DNA of 64,000 nt. It comes from Papaver somniferum (Eukaryota > Streptophyta > Magnoliopsida > Ranunculales > Papaveraceae). A program made the translations under genes and the position numbers. The stretch spans positions 2,392,929 to 2,456,928 of the forward strand of contig NC_039362.1 in NCBI RefSeq assembly GCF_003573695.1. Reading direction: 5' to 3'. The stretch's first letter is position 1; the number at the start of each line of letters is the position of its first letter. Below the pieces are notes generated by a model, which worked only from the letters and a program-made list of their open reading frames with translations, had not been told where the DNA came from and made no database searches. Positions 12,498 to 23,146 of the stretch are shown piece by piece.

Positions 12498-13815
12498 TTG
12501 ATACTAATTAGATCTGTAAGGGTGTTTTAGGTATTTAGAAAATACACTTTATAATCTCCACAAAATTTTTGGACTAGCGAGTAAATAATCTAGTCCAAAA
12601 ACATGTTTTTGGACTAACGAGTAAATGTTTTTCGTGGGTGGACTAGCCATTAACTGGGTCATGAAAAATGGGACTAAATAGTAATTCCTACTTTTTTATA
12701 CTCATAGAAAAACGGTTAACATAATCCGGTTTCGGTCTATGGGCCAAATCGCAACAAATCCCATTATGGATTGGAAAATTTCTTGTTTGGTCCTAGGCCC
12801 ATATAGTTATTTATAGTATGGTCCAACAGGAATTTTTTTTTATCCGGAGGTCCAAAATTAATTAAAACATGAAAATGTCCATAATGCCCATTACTACCAA
12901 ACGTGTGTGTCTACACTGCTTACAAATTTGAGTACATATCTGGTACACTGCTTTAAATTCGAGTACATATTTGCTACACTGTTTACAAATTTGAGTACAT
13001 ATCTGTCTGAGTACATATCTGTCGTACTGCTTACAAATCCGATTATATATCTGAATGCTTACAAATTCGAGTACATATTTGCTGCACTGCTTCCAGGTAG
13101 AGTACAAATCTGTAAGAATCAATGATAAATAAATTAGAAAACGTATTACATCACATACATTGTAGGATCATACAATGTAGCAACCCAACCTTCTATGTTC
13201 CTCCAAATCCATTTTCAGCACACCTTCTTTCAAACACACATCACAACCAATTTGTAACTTTGTCAAGACCACCACCAATTTCACAAGCTTGCAAATCTGA
13301 ACCAATAGCAACTCTTGTTCCTATCATTCAAAACCTGTCATTTCTTGCAATAAGTTCTGAACTGCAGCTCCAGATCATCTCCATATCCAATTCCAGTACT
13401 GAATCAAACGTAACAAAGATCATTTATTTTAGTATTTCATATACGTACTGAATCAAACATAACAGAGAGCACTTCCTATCAGTATGTGACATATGTACTG
13501 AAGATTCATGAAAACACAAAGAGAAAGCACAAAGAAAATGGCGAGTACAAACCTGTGTATAAATCATTCGGAAAGTAGACATCAGTATACAATGAGCTGG
13601 TGCACTCTCTGATCCATGTAGAAAGGCATTTATGAAGGAACTGTCGGTACTATCAATTAATACCAGCATTACATAGCCTGGTTTCCAGAAGGAAGGAAAA
13701 CTGATGATGCTTATAATAGATGTATGCATAGGAGTAAGTATTTGGACTGGATCACTCAGCATCAGACATGTTTTGAACCTATAAATGTGACAAAGATGTA
13801 ACAGTATTAATACAC

Positions 13816-14390
13816 AGTATTTCACATATGTACTGATGGATCAATACTAAAACAAGTGAGAGATCTATGAAAAAAACAGAATCTAGGAGCAGTTTCTATG
13901 AGTATGCCATATATGTACTGCAGATTCATGAACTACAAATCAAACTGCATGACAAGAATAATTAAGGATCTATCAGAAATAGCAGAATCTAAGCACATAA
14001 TATGGTATTTGACATATGTAATGATGGATCAAACTAAAAAAAGTGAGAGATCTATGAAAGAAACAGAATCTAAGAGCAGTTTCTATGAGTATGCCATATA
14101 TGTACTGCAGATTCATGAACTACAAATCAACTGCATGACAAGAATAATTAAGGATCTATGAGAAACAGCAGAATCGAAGCACATAATGCGGTATTTCACA
14201 TATGTACTGATGGATCAAACTAAAAAAGTGAGAGATCTATGAAAGAAACAAAATCTAAGAGAAGTTTCTATGAGTATGTCATATATATACTGCAGTTTCA
14301 TGAACTACAAATCAACTTCATGAAAAGAATAATTAAAAATCTATGAGAAACAACAGAATCGAAGCACATAATACGGTATTTCACATACGT
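13816..14390. repeat. About 186-bp internal tandem repeat, three units (copy C)
   Basis: Repeat starts lie near 13816, 14004, 14191 and 14375. Unit number and order agree with copy A. Confidence 0.8.
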
Positions 14391-14982
14391 ACTGATGGAT
14401 CAAACTAAAAAAATGAGAGATCCATGAAAGAACCAGAATCTAAGAGCAGTTTCTATGAGTATTCCATATATGTACTGATGGATAATACGATCTGAAAGTA
14501 CAAACAAATCGAAAACAGAAAAATAATAAAATCGATAGCTAAAATCATTAAAAACATGATAATCTAACCAAATAACAGAATAAATATGAACAAGATTCAT
14601 AAAAAAAGAACAAAAACGACCGAGCTCTATGAGTATTCCGTATATGTACTGCTGGATAATACGATCTGAAAGTATAAACAAGCCTGATTTTGAAGCGAAA
14701 ACAGAAAGATAATGAAATCGAAAGCATAGATCTCTCACTTTTTTAAGAATCTATGAGAAATAACAGAATCGAACAATCACAAAGAAGATTTATAAAAACA
14801 AAAACAAAAAAAGAAATTCACAAATAGAAATATAAACAATGTAAATCACAGAAATCACTAACATAGAGAACATCATTATAATCGAGTTACCAAAATCATG
14901 AAATCTATCTAATCTTTATGATTCAGTTGAAAGCATAACAGAAAACAAAAACAAACATTATAGAAAAGATTAGATAACATAC

Positions 14983-15120
14983 CTTCAAAAAGAGGGCGAC
15001 CTTCAGAAACCCTACGTCTAAATTCATCAGCACCAACAACAGCAGAAGAAAGAGAAAGGAGAGAATAAAACCGATCTAAATTTTTTTGATCGAGAATATA
15101 GAAAACTTAAAATGTTATTT
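14983..15120 (-). other. Putative 5' exon at the right end of copy C
   Basis: On the minus strand this looks like a plant 5' leader: TC-rich sequence, then an ATG at 15027 opening 15 codons (MNLDVGFLKVALFLK) up to a clear splice donor GAAG|GTATGT at 14983/14982. No downstream exon could be joined with confidence. It may be the first exon of the element's own transcript or of another captured gene. Confidence 0.4.
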
Positions 15121-15330
15121 GTTAGGTGAAGGTTGTTTTAGGAAATTTTGAAATACACATCTTTGGTCCCGCATGTGTACAGGACCTGGGCTTAAAAAAT
15201 TTGGTCCATTTTCATGTTTTCTTTTAATTATGGACCTCTGATTAGTGGGCTTTAATGGGTGGACCTGCCACTAATTAAGAACACTATAATGGTACCTATT
15301 GGTAATTCCTAGTTATGGATTACAACATGT

Positions 15331-15819
15331 ATTCATAATAACCGATGTTTGGGGCCTCCCAAAATCTTACCCCCTCCCGACTAGAAACAACATAAGGTCA
15401 CCCAGTACTAAATCCAGACACCCCTTTATAATTTATAATGTCTAATTTGCCCATAACTAATTATTATAATAATGGTTAGTCTTATCAGCGAGATAATCAA
15501 GTCAGGGCTGTTCCTGAAATCTTTTTGCCCCGAAGCAAAGTAATTTTTTTTTGCTCCTATAATTTTTTTTCCACAAAAACAGGAAATAGAAAATCATTGT
15601 TTCATAACATTAATAGTTAAATGAAACCATAATATGTTGTTATAATGTACAAATCCTAGAAATTAAAGGGCATTGGATTCATTTCAGAGAATTAAATATA
15701 ATTAGCATCATAATTACTCAAAACTATAGAAACCCGTTATCAACATGGAGGTCATCCATTATGAAAACATAAATTAGGGCAAAAAAGGACTGTTCAAGCA
15801 AAAAATATTTACAACATCA
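15331..15819. other. Intergenic, no gene recognised
   Basis: AT-rich sequence without a convincing reading frame, RNA gene or repeat. CAGGGCTGTTCCTG near 15507 loosely resembles a transposon end, but no partner was found. Confidence 0.5.
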
Positions 15820-15827
15820 GTACCTAA

Positions 15828-17105
15828 TAGGGTTGCACATACTCCGGTACGGCCCGGTTCTCTTATGGAACCGATACCTGTACTTGGTGTTGACCGGTTC
15901 TTCATTTTGAGAACCGGTCCTTGTACTTGTACTTGGAGTTGTACCGGTACTCCGGTACCGGTCTGGTACAAGTCCGATACCGGGTTTTTACCCACTACAA
16001 TTATTTAACAATATTCATCCAAATCTATTGATACTCAAAAGATGTCCCAGACTCCAAATCGATCACAGGCAGTATAATCATTCATCAATTTATGTGTATT
16101 CAATAAAATCAAAAGATAACAAAAGGTATGAGACTATTCTAATTAACTCAGAGAGATAACAAAATCAAGACAACCATTATCTACTTCCCTAGATGAACAA
16201 CAGTAGCAGTAACAAATATAAATTGAACAACAACAGCAGCAGCAACAGACCATTCATCACCAGCAGCAGCTCAGACTCATCTTCTTCATGGCAGACAGCT
16301 AAACTCCCATCTGATTTGTGTTCAATCGATCTAAACTTAAATTTAAGATCAACCCATATCGTCCAAACTTAAATTTAAGATCAATCTAAACTTGAATCGA
16401 GTTTAACCCATATGATATTCAATCTATCTGAACTTCATCGGCTTCAAATTAACAGAAAATCCATCTCCTAACACCTCAAGCATCAGCAGTCATCACTATC
16501 TTCATAATCTTATCAAACCGCATATCGTTTAAATCTTCACAACCCAAAATTGCTTCAATCTCCTTATCTTCTTCTCTATTAAACAACATCAACTCGAGTA
16601 TCTCACAACACCAATTTATTACTCAATTTCAATTCATTCTCATACCAAATCAACATCTCAATCAGACATTCAAATATAGATTTCCTAGAAATAGAATCAC
16701 AAATCTTAACATGCAGTTAGAGATTGTGAAGAAGAAGTAGTAAACATAGATCTAAAATCAAACCCAACTCAGAGATGGTGATTGAGATGCCTGCTCTGGG
16801 AAGAAATAAAAAGAATAAATGAATAAATGAAGAATGATTCTCACACACTTACGTCTCTCAAAACCTAAGACGGGCGACTATGATTAAATCTTAACTAAAA
16901 GATCAACGGCTAATATCAACTGGTACATATGGTCGGGTTCAAGTCCGGTCCTCCCCAAGAACCGGTGTCTGTACCGGTCTAGACCGGTTCTCAACTTTCA
17001 GTATCGGTGTTTGTACCGGCTAGACCGGTTCCGGTCCGGTTCCGGTTCGGTATTTCCGGTTCCACTCCGGTCCAGGTCCTCCCAACCGGTTCTTGTGCAG
17101 CCCTG
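15828..17105. mobile_element. Non-autonomous hAT element with 8-bp target duplication
   Basis: The element begins TAGGGTTGCACA and ends TGTGCAGCCCTG (an inverted repeat with two differences). It is flanked by the perfect direct repeat GTACCTAA at 15820-15827 and 17106-17113. Both subterminal regions are full of CCGGTTC/GTACCGG words in opposite orientation (15845-15985 and 16930-17090). Eight-base target duplications and CAGGG(C/T)TGCACA-type ends are typical of hAT. The 1,278-bp interior has a CAG/CAA-rich stretch (16195-16270) but no transposase, so it needs a transposase from elsewhere. Confidence 0.9.
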
Positions 17106-17113
17106 GTACCTAA

Positions 17114-17517
17114 TACCCCACCTGAGTTAATGATGGTTGTGAGAAAGGAAAGGAAAAAAAAAAGGCAACGGGTGCTAACATTCTGGCAGCGTAGTACCTA
17201 CTAAAGGTGATAATGCACACAGATGTGGTGTGTGATGAAAGTTTGAAACAATGAAACAGATAGAGAATAAAGGAGAATGAGGTAAAAAGAAAGAAAAAAA
17301 TTAAACATAGCCTAGGTAAATAAGAGAGGGAAAAGTTGTTTCTTCTGAAATTTTCATAATCCTAACATTATTAAAATCTTGTCACTACAACTTACGTGAA
17401 TAACATTTCAGGTTTTTGTTGCCCTCAGGCCGTTGTTGCCCCAAAGTGGGGCTTGTCCTGCTTATGGCATAATTAACTTCAACGTCTGAGACTGAAATTC
17501 CAAGTTTTGACTGCCAT
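17114..17517. other. Intergenic, no gene recognised
   Basis: AT-rich sequence with a purine-rich run around 17140-17165. Nothing coding is seen. Confidence 0.4.
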
Positions 17518-17955
17518 CATTAAGCCTATTCTTATGCACATACCAAAAAATGATATTTGGCATATATGCATTTATTATGGGTATTCCAAACTTCCAAACT
17601 CATATGCCTATATCCCGGGAATAATATATAGGCATATACGATGGAGTTTCCAGCAAGCGATGGAAACGATCATAACAACTCTTGGTGGTCATTAAAGCGC
17701 CAGCGATAGTCAAGCTGTCGCACGCCCGTCTGATCATCGCTTATCAGATCTTCATCCAACGACTACCATTTTTCCCCTCTATAAATACCTAATTTCAATC
17801 TCATTTCAAATCACACAAGAATTTCTAAATCTATCAAGAATTTCTCATTTCTCAATCTCCAACTGTTTTCATCACTCTTCTAATTCCTTAAAGAGCATGG
17901 CTGATAATGTGAACATGAATGAGTTTGTGAATCCAAAGAGCAAAACCGAATTTTT
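17518..17955 (+). mobile_element. Left-end fragment of a PMD-type TIR element
   Basis: GCCTATTCTTATGCACATAC at 17523 matches the end of the PMD-carrying element at 31508 (GCCTATTCCTATGCACATGC). Downstream the layout is also alike: GCCAGCGATAGTC-type sequence, then a TATA box CTATAAATACC at 17780 followed by a C/T-rich leader. An ATG at 17897 opens 35 codons (MADNVNMNEFVNPKSK...) to a stop at 18004. No PMD sequence follows, so only the promoter and start region remain. Confidence 0.55.
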
Positions 17956-18290
17956 AACGAAAAGCATAGGCAGTACACGCTTTGCTTTCGTAAAAATTAC
18001 CTGAAATATTTTGTTCCTTTTTACACTTGGTATTGTTATATGATCAGTAAGCTTTTTAGCGAGACATTATTTGTCTAATTCTGACTGGAATTGAAGGTCC
18101 AAAGAGCAAAACAGAATTTTTAACGAAAACCATAGGCAGTTGTACACGCTTTGCTTTCCTAAAAATGAGCGGAAATATTTTGTTCCTTTTTACACTTTAT
18201 ATTGTTCTATGATATGTAAGCTTTCTAATGAGCCATTATTTGTCTAGTTCTGACTGGAATTGAAGGTCCAAAGAGAAAAAACGGATTTTT
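17933..18290. repeat. Tandem repeat, 166-169 bp, just over two units
   Basis: CCAAAGAGCAAAACNGAATTT starts near 17933, 18099 and 18268. The body (GGCAGTACACGCTTTGCTTTC...ATTATTTGTCTAATTCTGACTGG) repeats with few differences. The first unit overlaps the 35-codon frame, so that frame's end is repeat sequence. Confidence 0.85.
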
Positions 18291-18869
18291 AGTTGCGTCG
18301 ACTAAATGTTGAGCACGCAAACCATCTCGGCCACACGAAGTGCCCTTAGGGAAGCTCTTGATAGCCCCTAAAACAGCCCTAGACTCCACTGTGATTGGAT
18401 CAACTATGCAAGCATCACCGGAAACAATAGGAGGAGGCGCGGGTGGATGCTTGTCTAGCAGATCGTGGTAAGTGTTCTCGTTGCACGGAGCCACCCCAGA
18501 CGAAGACAACACCCTGATGGCAGCTGCGAAATGGCCACAATTTATTTTCTTCTGACATGCTAACAACGTAGCTGCTTCCTTCTTATTCTTCTCATCTGCT
18601 TTATTAGACCCATTGCGTAGAGGCTGTCGTAGTAGTTTATTCAACAGGATGTAGCAACCGTTAGCCTCCTTCCAAATAGCCAGGGCTTGGTTAATGGCTG
18701 CAATCTGCAGCCGTTTCCTATTGCCGGACTTCTTCTCAGCTAAGCTCTTCGGCCTGTACAAGGTTAATGTGCAGATTGGGAGAAGGATAAGATGCAACCA
18801 ATCATTCAGGCTACCAGGGTTAACGATTACCCTGTCAAGATAAGTCTTCAAAGCTCTCACAAAAGACAA
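18225..18869 (-). pseudogene. Reverse-transcriptase fragment (non-LTR type)
   Basis: The frame encodes about 200 residues with SFVRALKTYLDRVIVNPGSLNDW, then AAIRVLSSSGVAPCN and the phrase AVLGAIKSFPKGTSCGRDGL with RAQHL. That phrase is the start of the fingers region of reverse transcriptases in plant non-LTR elements (consensus FPxGxxxGxDGLxxxHL). The catalytic motifs downstream are missing: the frame ends in the tandem repeat at 18290. It is a 3'-truncated remnant. Confidence 0.7.
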
Positions 18870-18929
18870 CCTGCACTTATGAGGGATGCTGGTGACCGTG
18901 GTAAACTGCCTTTTTATGAAAATATCATG

Positions 18930-19640
18930 AAATAAAAGAATTTGTTGAAATTAAGGAGTTTCCTTGAAGTGAAGGAGTTCCATGGGATCAAGGAAGCAAA
19001 TAATAATAAAATAATAAAAATAAGGGAATGTGGGACCGGCTAAGGCATGGCCCGCCTTCTTGGGCCCGGTTCCACGAGTTTCCCTAATTTTTATGTATTT
19101 TTCGTGTATTTTTCCATGATTTGAAGGAATTTTCCTAATTTGAGAGAAATACCATGAAATCAAGGAGTTTCATGGGATGAAGTAAACCTTAAAATAATTA
19201 ATAAAAAATAAAGGGGAGTGTGGCACCGGCTAGGGCATGTTCGGCCGGCCGGCTGGGGCCTGGTCCCACGGATTTCCCTAATTTTATATTATTTTTCATG
19301 TATTTATGAAAATACCATGAGATGAAGGAGTTTTCATGAGATTAGGAAAATAATAATAAAATAATGAGGAACCATGAGGTGTGGGGCCGACCGGGATCAA
19401 GGCATGGCCGGTTGGCCAACAATCACGACCCCACAATATTTTTCCCAATTTTATATTATTTCCTTCGTGCGAAGGAAGCACCATGAAACTGAGGAGTTTC
19501 CTCAAACGAAGGATGTTTGTTCAAATGAAAGGATTTTCATAAGATCAAGGAAAATAATAAAAAATATGATAAAATATAAAACTGGCGTGAGATTAGCCAC
19601 GGCACGGCCGGCCGGTCGGTGAGCTTAATCCCCTGGCGCC
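18930..19640. repeat. GGCCGGCC-containing tandem repeat, about 150 bp, four to five units
   Basis: Each unit holds AAGGAGTTTCC...CATGGGATCAAGGAA, an AATAATAAAATAATAAAA run, a GC-rich core with GGCATGGCCGGC/GGCCGGCCGG, and GGTCCCACGGATTTCCCTAA. Units are about 150-160 bp and diverged. Such repeats occur in untranslated parts of Ty3/gypsy elements. No coding frame is supported. Confidence 0.75.
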
Positions 19641-19679
19641 TTGGTCAATATTTTAATTATTTATTATTTTCCTTCCGAT

Positions 19680-20300
19680 TTTGCATAGGTTCGTCGTATT
19701 TTGAAATACTCGTTCGTGCGGTGATTGTTAGTGCATCATCGTTGAGTACACTTGCACCTTTTAAGCCGGGACTTACTCGGAGGTAGCTCAGACGCCCGTG
19801 TGTTGAATATTTATTACTAACCCATGGAATTCTGCTGGGAAGAACCATAGATTGAAGTAACGAAATATTGCGAAAATATTTGAATATTTTCAGAAATTCA
19901 GTGGATGAATCCAAGAATTTAGGAATAATTAACTTATGGCTCTATACTAGCAGAGCAATATGTCTAGGAGCATTAATTATTCTGACATGAGCTTGTTGGA
20001 GCTTCATATCCTTTATATAGTCAGGGAAACTTGTTGTTTGTATCCTAAAGACGTTATCGCTCTATACTAGCAGAGCAAGTTGTCTAGGAGTCATCAATAT
20101 CGTGATTTTATATATAAATAATTACTAAAGTGTTCAGTATTCATGAGATATGTCGTTTTCCAACCGAGAGACTACATATCTGCATGTACTCAATACTCAG
20201 TATTCTCAGTTAGAGGATTCGATGACAGACCCGTGTCTCAATACTCACATCTGATTGCTGGATCAGGAGTTCGTATAATTATGGGTTTACGATTTTAGCC
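19680..20300 (+). mobile_element. Probable LTR-type remnant with repeated stem-loop
   Basis: No gene. GCTCTATACTAGCAGAGC occurs at 19939 and again at 20059, each followed by AA(T/G)(A/T)TGTCTAGGAG. Each copy can fold (GCTCT pairs with AGAGC). The stretch CATATCTGCATGTACTCAATACTCAGTATTC (20175-20205) and the tandem repeats upstream suggest the end of an LTR element, but no boundary could be fixed. Confidence 0.35.
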
Positions 20301-21053
20301 TTTTTCGAAAATCCACCATCTACACTCTCTCAGTCTTTTTGCTGAAAATCATTCTCATGATTCCTTCGACATGTCCGCATGTGTTGGATCATCCAACTTC
20401 TCCTGATTTTGTGTTGAACTCCAGGAATTTATCCGAAAAGAGTCTACCAAATCACTCCGTTCAGTTGAGTTCACCTCAGGATCATCTTAGCACGTCAAAT
20501 CAAAAACAGTCCTTCCTGGCTAACCGTAGTATGCTGAAAGAAAAAAGGAAGTCAACCTTTCATCAAAAGGTGTTTTCAAAAACGGTGTAGAATTTGCAAA
20601 GATCTGCAGTCAAGTTTTCTAAAACTCTTATCACAAGGTTAAGCAGAAACCTAGTGAAATGGGTGGTTTCTCTCTTTGCAAAGATTATCCCAGTCCAATC
20701 TTGGATTGGAGGCCTTATGCTCAGTAATCTTGTTGAAAAATGATTCTTTTGTTCTCTTCCTTTTATACAAGAATCGTAATATACAAGGGGACTGTAACAT
20801 ATTTTTTTGTGCTTTTTCAGGTCTTGTTCGTGAACGGCTTCAGCTTTTTTGATAACCAACTTCTGTTAGGATTTGGTAAAAAGGGTGTTTCTGGGAATTC
20901 TACACATGTATTCTTTTTAAAAGGCTCTACCTCTTCAGCACTCTCATTTCATCCTCTCTATCATGTCCTCCTCTAGTCTTTCAAGTACAAAGTGATATAT
21001 GGACAATTCTATTTCCCTCAAAGAAGATTTGTTTCGATTCTTCTGACAATGAG

Positions 21054-21290
21054 ATGTGCTATGACAAACATGTCTCTTCTTCTGACGAGAACCCTTGTGT
21101 CTCTCAGTTTGACAAGCTCTCTCTAACCATGAATCTCATTTTGGAACAAGTTTGTGCTCTGAAAAATGAAGTTGAAGTGTCTTCCAAAAAACTTGAGGAT
21201 AAAATGGATAGTCTTGAATCAAGGATTGACCTAATCGAAGATGAGCTTGAAGAATATAGGGAATACGAGAAGAATATTCAAGGTAAGTGA
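21054..21290 (+). CDS. Small coiled-coil frame in the SIRE-like 3' region
   Basis: The 78-codon frame begins MCYDKHVSSSDENPCVSQFD and continues into a heptad-like stretch with LEQVCALKNEVEVSSKKLED, KMDSLESRIDLIEDELEEYR. Residues 25-75 would form a coiled coil. It stops shortly after a possible splice donor (CAAG|GTAAGT at 21281). SIRE elements often carry a coiled-coil env-like frame before the 3' LTR, so this is probably its remnant. I do not recognise a host gene. Confidence 0.4.
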   Translation: MCYDKHVSSSDENPCVSQFDKLSLTMNLILEQVCALKNEVEVSSKKLEDKMDSLESRIDLIEDELEEYREYEKNIQGK

Positions 21291-23132
21291 AACGATTGAT
21301 AAGAGGTATAGATACCTAGTATGTATTCTTTTTGGATTAGTTGGAAGAATAACTAGTGCTTTGAAAGCGATGATTGTGACTAGTTTTCATCTTCTTATGT
21401 TATTTTTGTGTAGGCTTATTGGTATCAAATTCTAAAAGTATTTGGAGGATGATGTTTATTGCAGTATTTTAATGGTTTGTGATATTGCAATATTTTTATG
21501 GTATATGTATTGTTTACGTCCGTGAACTTGAAGGTCCCATATTGCAGTCAAAAGTAAAGTCGTTCATGAATCGGTATTCGTATTGATGAAAGGACGAATG
21601 GACTTTTGACATATACAAAAGTTATGCCTATGCAATCATGTATTTGATGTAAAATAGGATAAAATCTTTTGTTCAACAAGGATAACGTCTATTATGTCAT
21701 TATGATAGAAAATAGAATAGATCCTTGTATGTTATCTACGGTATTGATCTTCATTGATCCATTTTATTATGTTTTACCGTGAAGGCTCCATTGTGTGTCT
21801 TATGTTGAGCACCTTACAACTAAGTCGATTTACCTTGGCTTTGTTGGTTGTTCCATAAGATGTTATATGTCGAGCATTAGGAACTAAATTAATCAACTAG
21901 TTTGGTTATTTAGTTAATACTCCATAAGTCTTCTTTCATATGTTGAGTACATGTACGGTTAAGGTTGTCATATTCTATGATGAACTTAGTCGGGGTTCCA
22001 TAAGTTCTCTTATGCTGAGCCCATAATAATTAAATTGATTACTTCGGTGATTAGTTTGGTTGTTTGTATTCCAATTAGATTAATTATAGGTTCTCTTGTA
22101 ATTAATTTAGTTGAGTTTTCATATATTTAACAAGTTCTTGTTTTGAGTATATGAAAGGCTACACTATCATGTTCTTTGGTTAATGTAGTCATATATTCCA
22201 TAAGGTTTTTCGTATGTTGAGTATTTGAATGGTTAAGTTAGTCATCTCCATATGATTGACTTAGTCGTAGATCCGTGAGTTTACTTATGTTGAGCACTTT
22301 CAATTAAATTGATCAATTTTGTGGTTTGATTTAGTTGCGCATTCCAATTGAATTAATCATGGGTTTATTTATGGTTAATTTGGTTGAGCTTTAGATATAG
22401 AAAATCATTCCTATGGTTTTTGGAGTCCAATAAAAAATCCTTCTTTTCTTTCGAAATTAAGGTCGCTCTTGTTGTTCTCTCGGGAATGACATCAAATGGG
22501 GGAGAGTTCTTTTGAACTTGTGCTTAATGGTAATATCTTGCGGGGAGTGCGACTGTGGAATTTTATAGGGGTTATCTTGTATCTTAAAACTCCTTGATGA
22601 ATGTTGTTAGCTTCGGCTATTAGATTGCATCTAAATTAAGTTGGTATGTATTTTTCTTTTGGTCATGAATTGTCTCTTGTGAAAATTTCATTATGATCCC
22701 ATTCTTGTACCTTTGCCAATTTTATTGACAAAAAGGGGGAGAAATATTGTGGTTCACACTACAAATACATATGGTTTTCGGATCATTGTGTAAGGGGGAG
22801 TGGTTTCCATGATCGAGATGGAGTATTGACTAAGGGGGAGTGATACATATCACTGTAGTATTATTGTTAAAGTCGTGATACAATTGGACTTTGATGTTAT
22901 ATAATAATACTATAACACTATATAATAATGATCGAGAATCTCGATTTCTCTCATTGTTATAGCTACGGATCTTTAACAACGATGGTGCTAAACTTACAAC
23001 CTTTGGGATCATTGGAGTACTTGGAAGGACGAAGATTTCAAGGAACGTTGAAGATTATACTATCGAATATGAGCCACTAAAGTTTATCTTTTTTGTATTC
23101 CATATGTATTAATAATTTTATCACTAAAATTG

Positions 23133-23146
23133 ACAAAGGGGGAGAT
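23133..23146 (+). promoter_or_regulatory. Polypurine tract before 3' LTR
   Basis: CAAAGGGGGAGAT directly precedes the LTR start TGTTAGAGCA. It is the plus-strand primer site of the element. Confidence 0.8.

Larger units (their letters stand above)
12502..15330. mobile_element. TIR element, copy C, with a different right end
   Basis: Positions 12502-14400 match copies A and B (B offset 7047) with more substitutions. Beyond about 14400 the copy has its own right end. The left phrase GGTCCA-AATTAA...AAAACATGAAAATG (near 12850) is found inverted at about 15205-15240, so the two ends of copy C are related to each other. Copy C may show the original element, with A and B carrying an exchanged right end. 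Confidence 0.5.
20301..23146 (+). mobile_element. 3' internal region of a SIRE-like Ty1/copia element
   Basis: The stretch leads into a polypurine tract and an LTR at 23147. It has degraded frames and many copies of the theme TCCATAAGNTNTTATGTTGAG (21790-22330), then short lines with AAGGGGGAG (22728, 22789, 22834, 23134). Repeated polypurine tracts upstream of the 3' LTR are typical of SIRE elements. No reverse transcriptase or integrase is left in the window. Confidence 0.55.
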
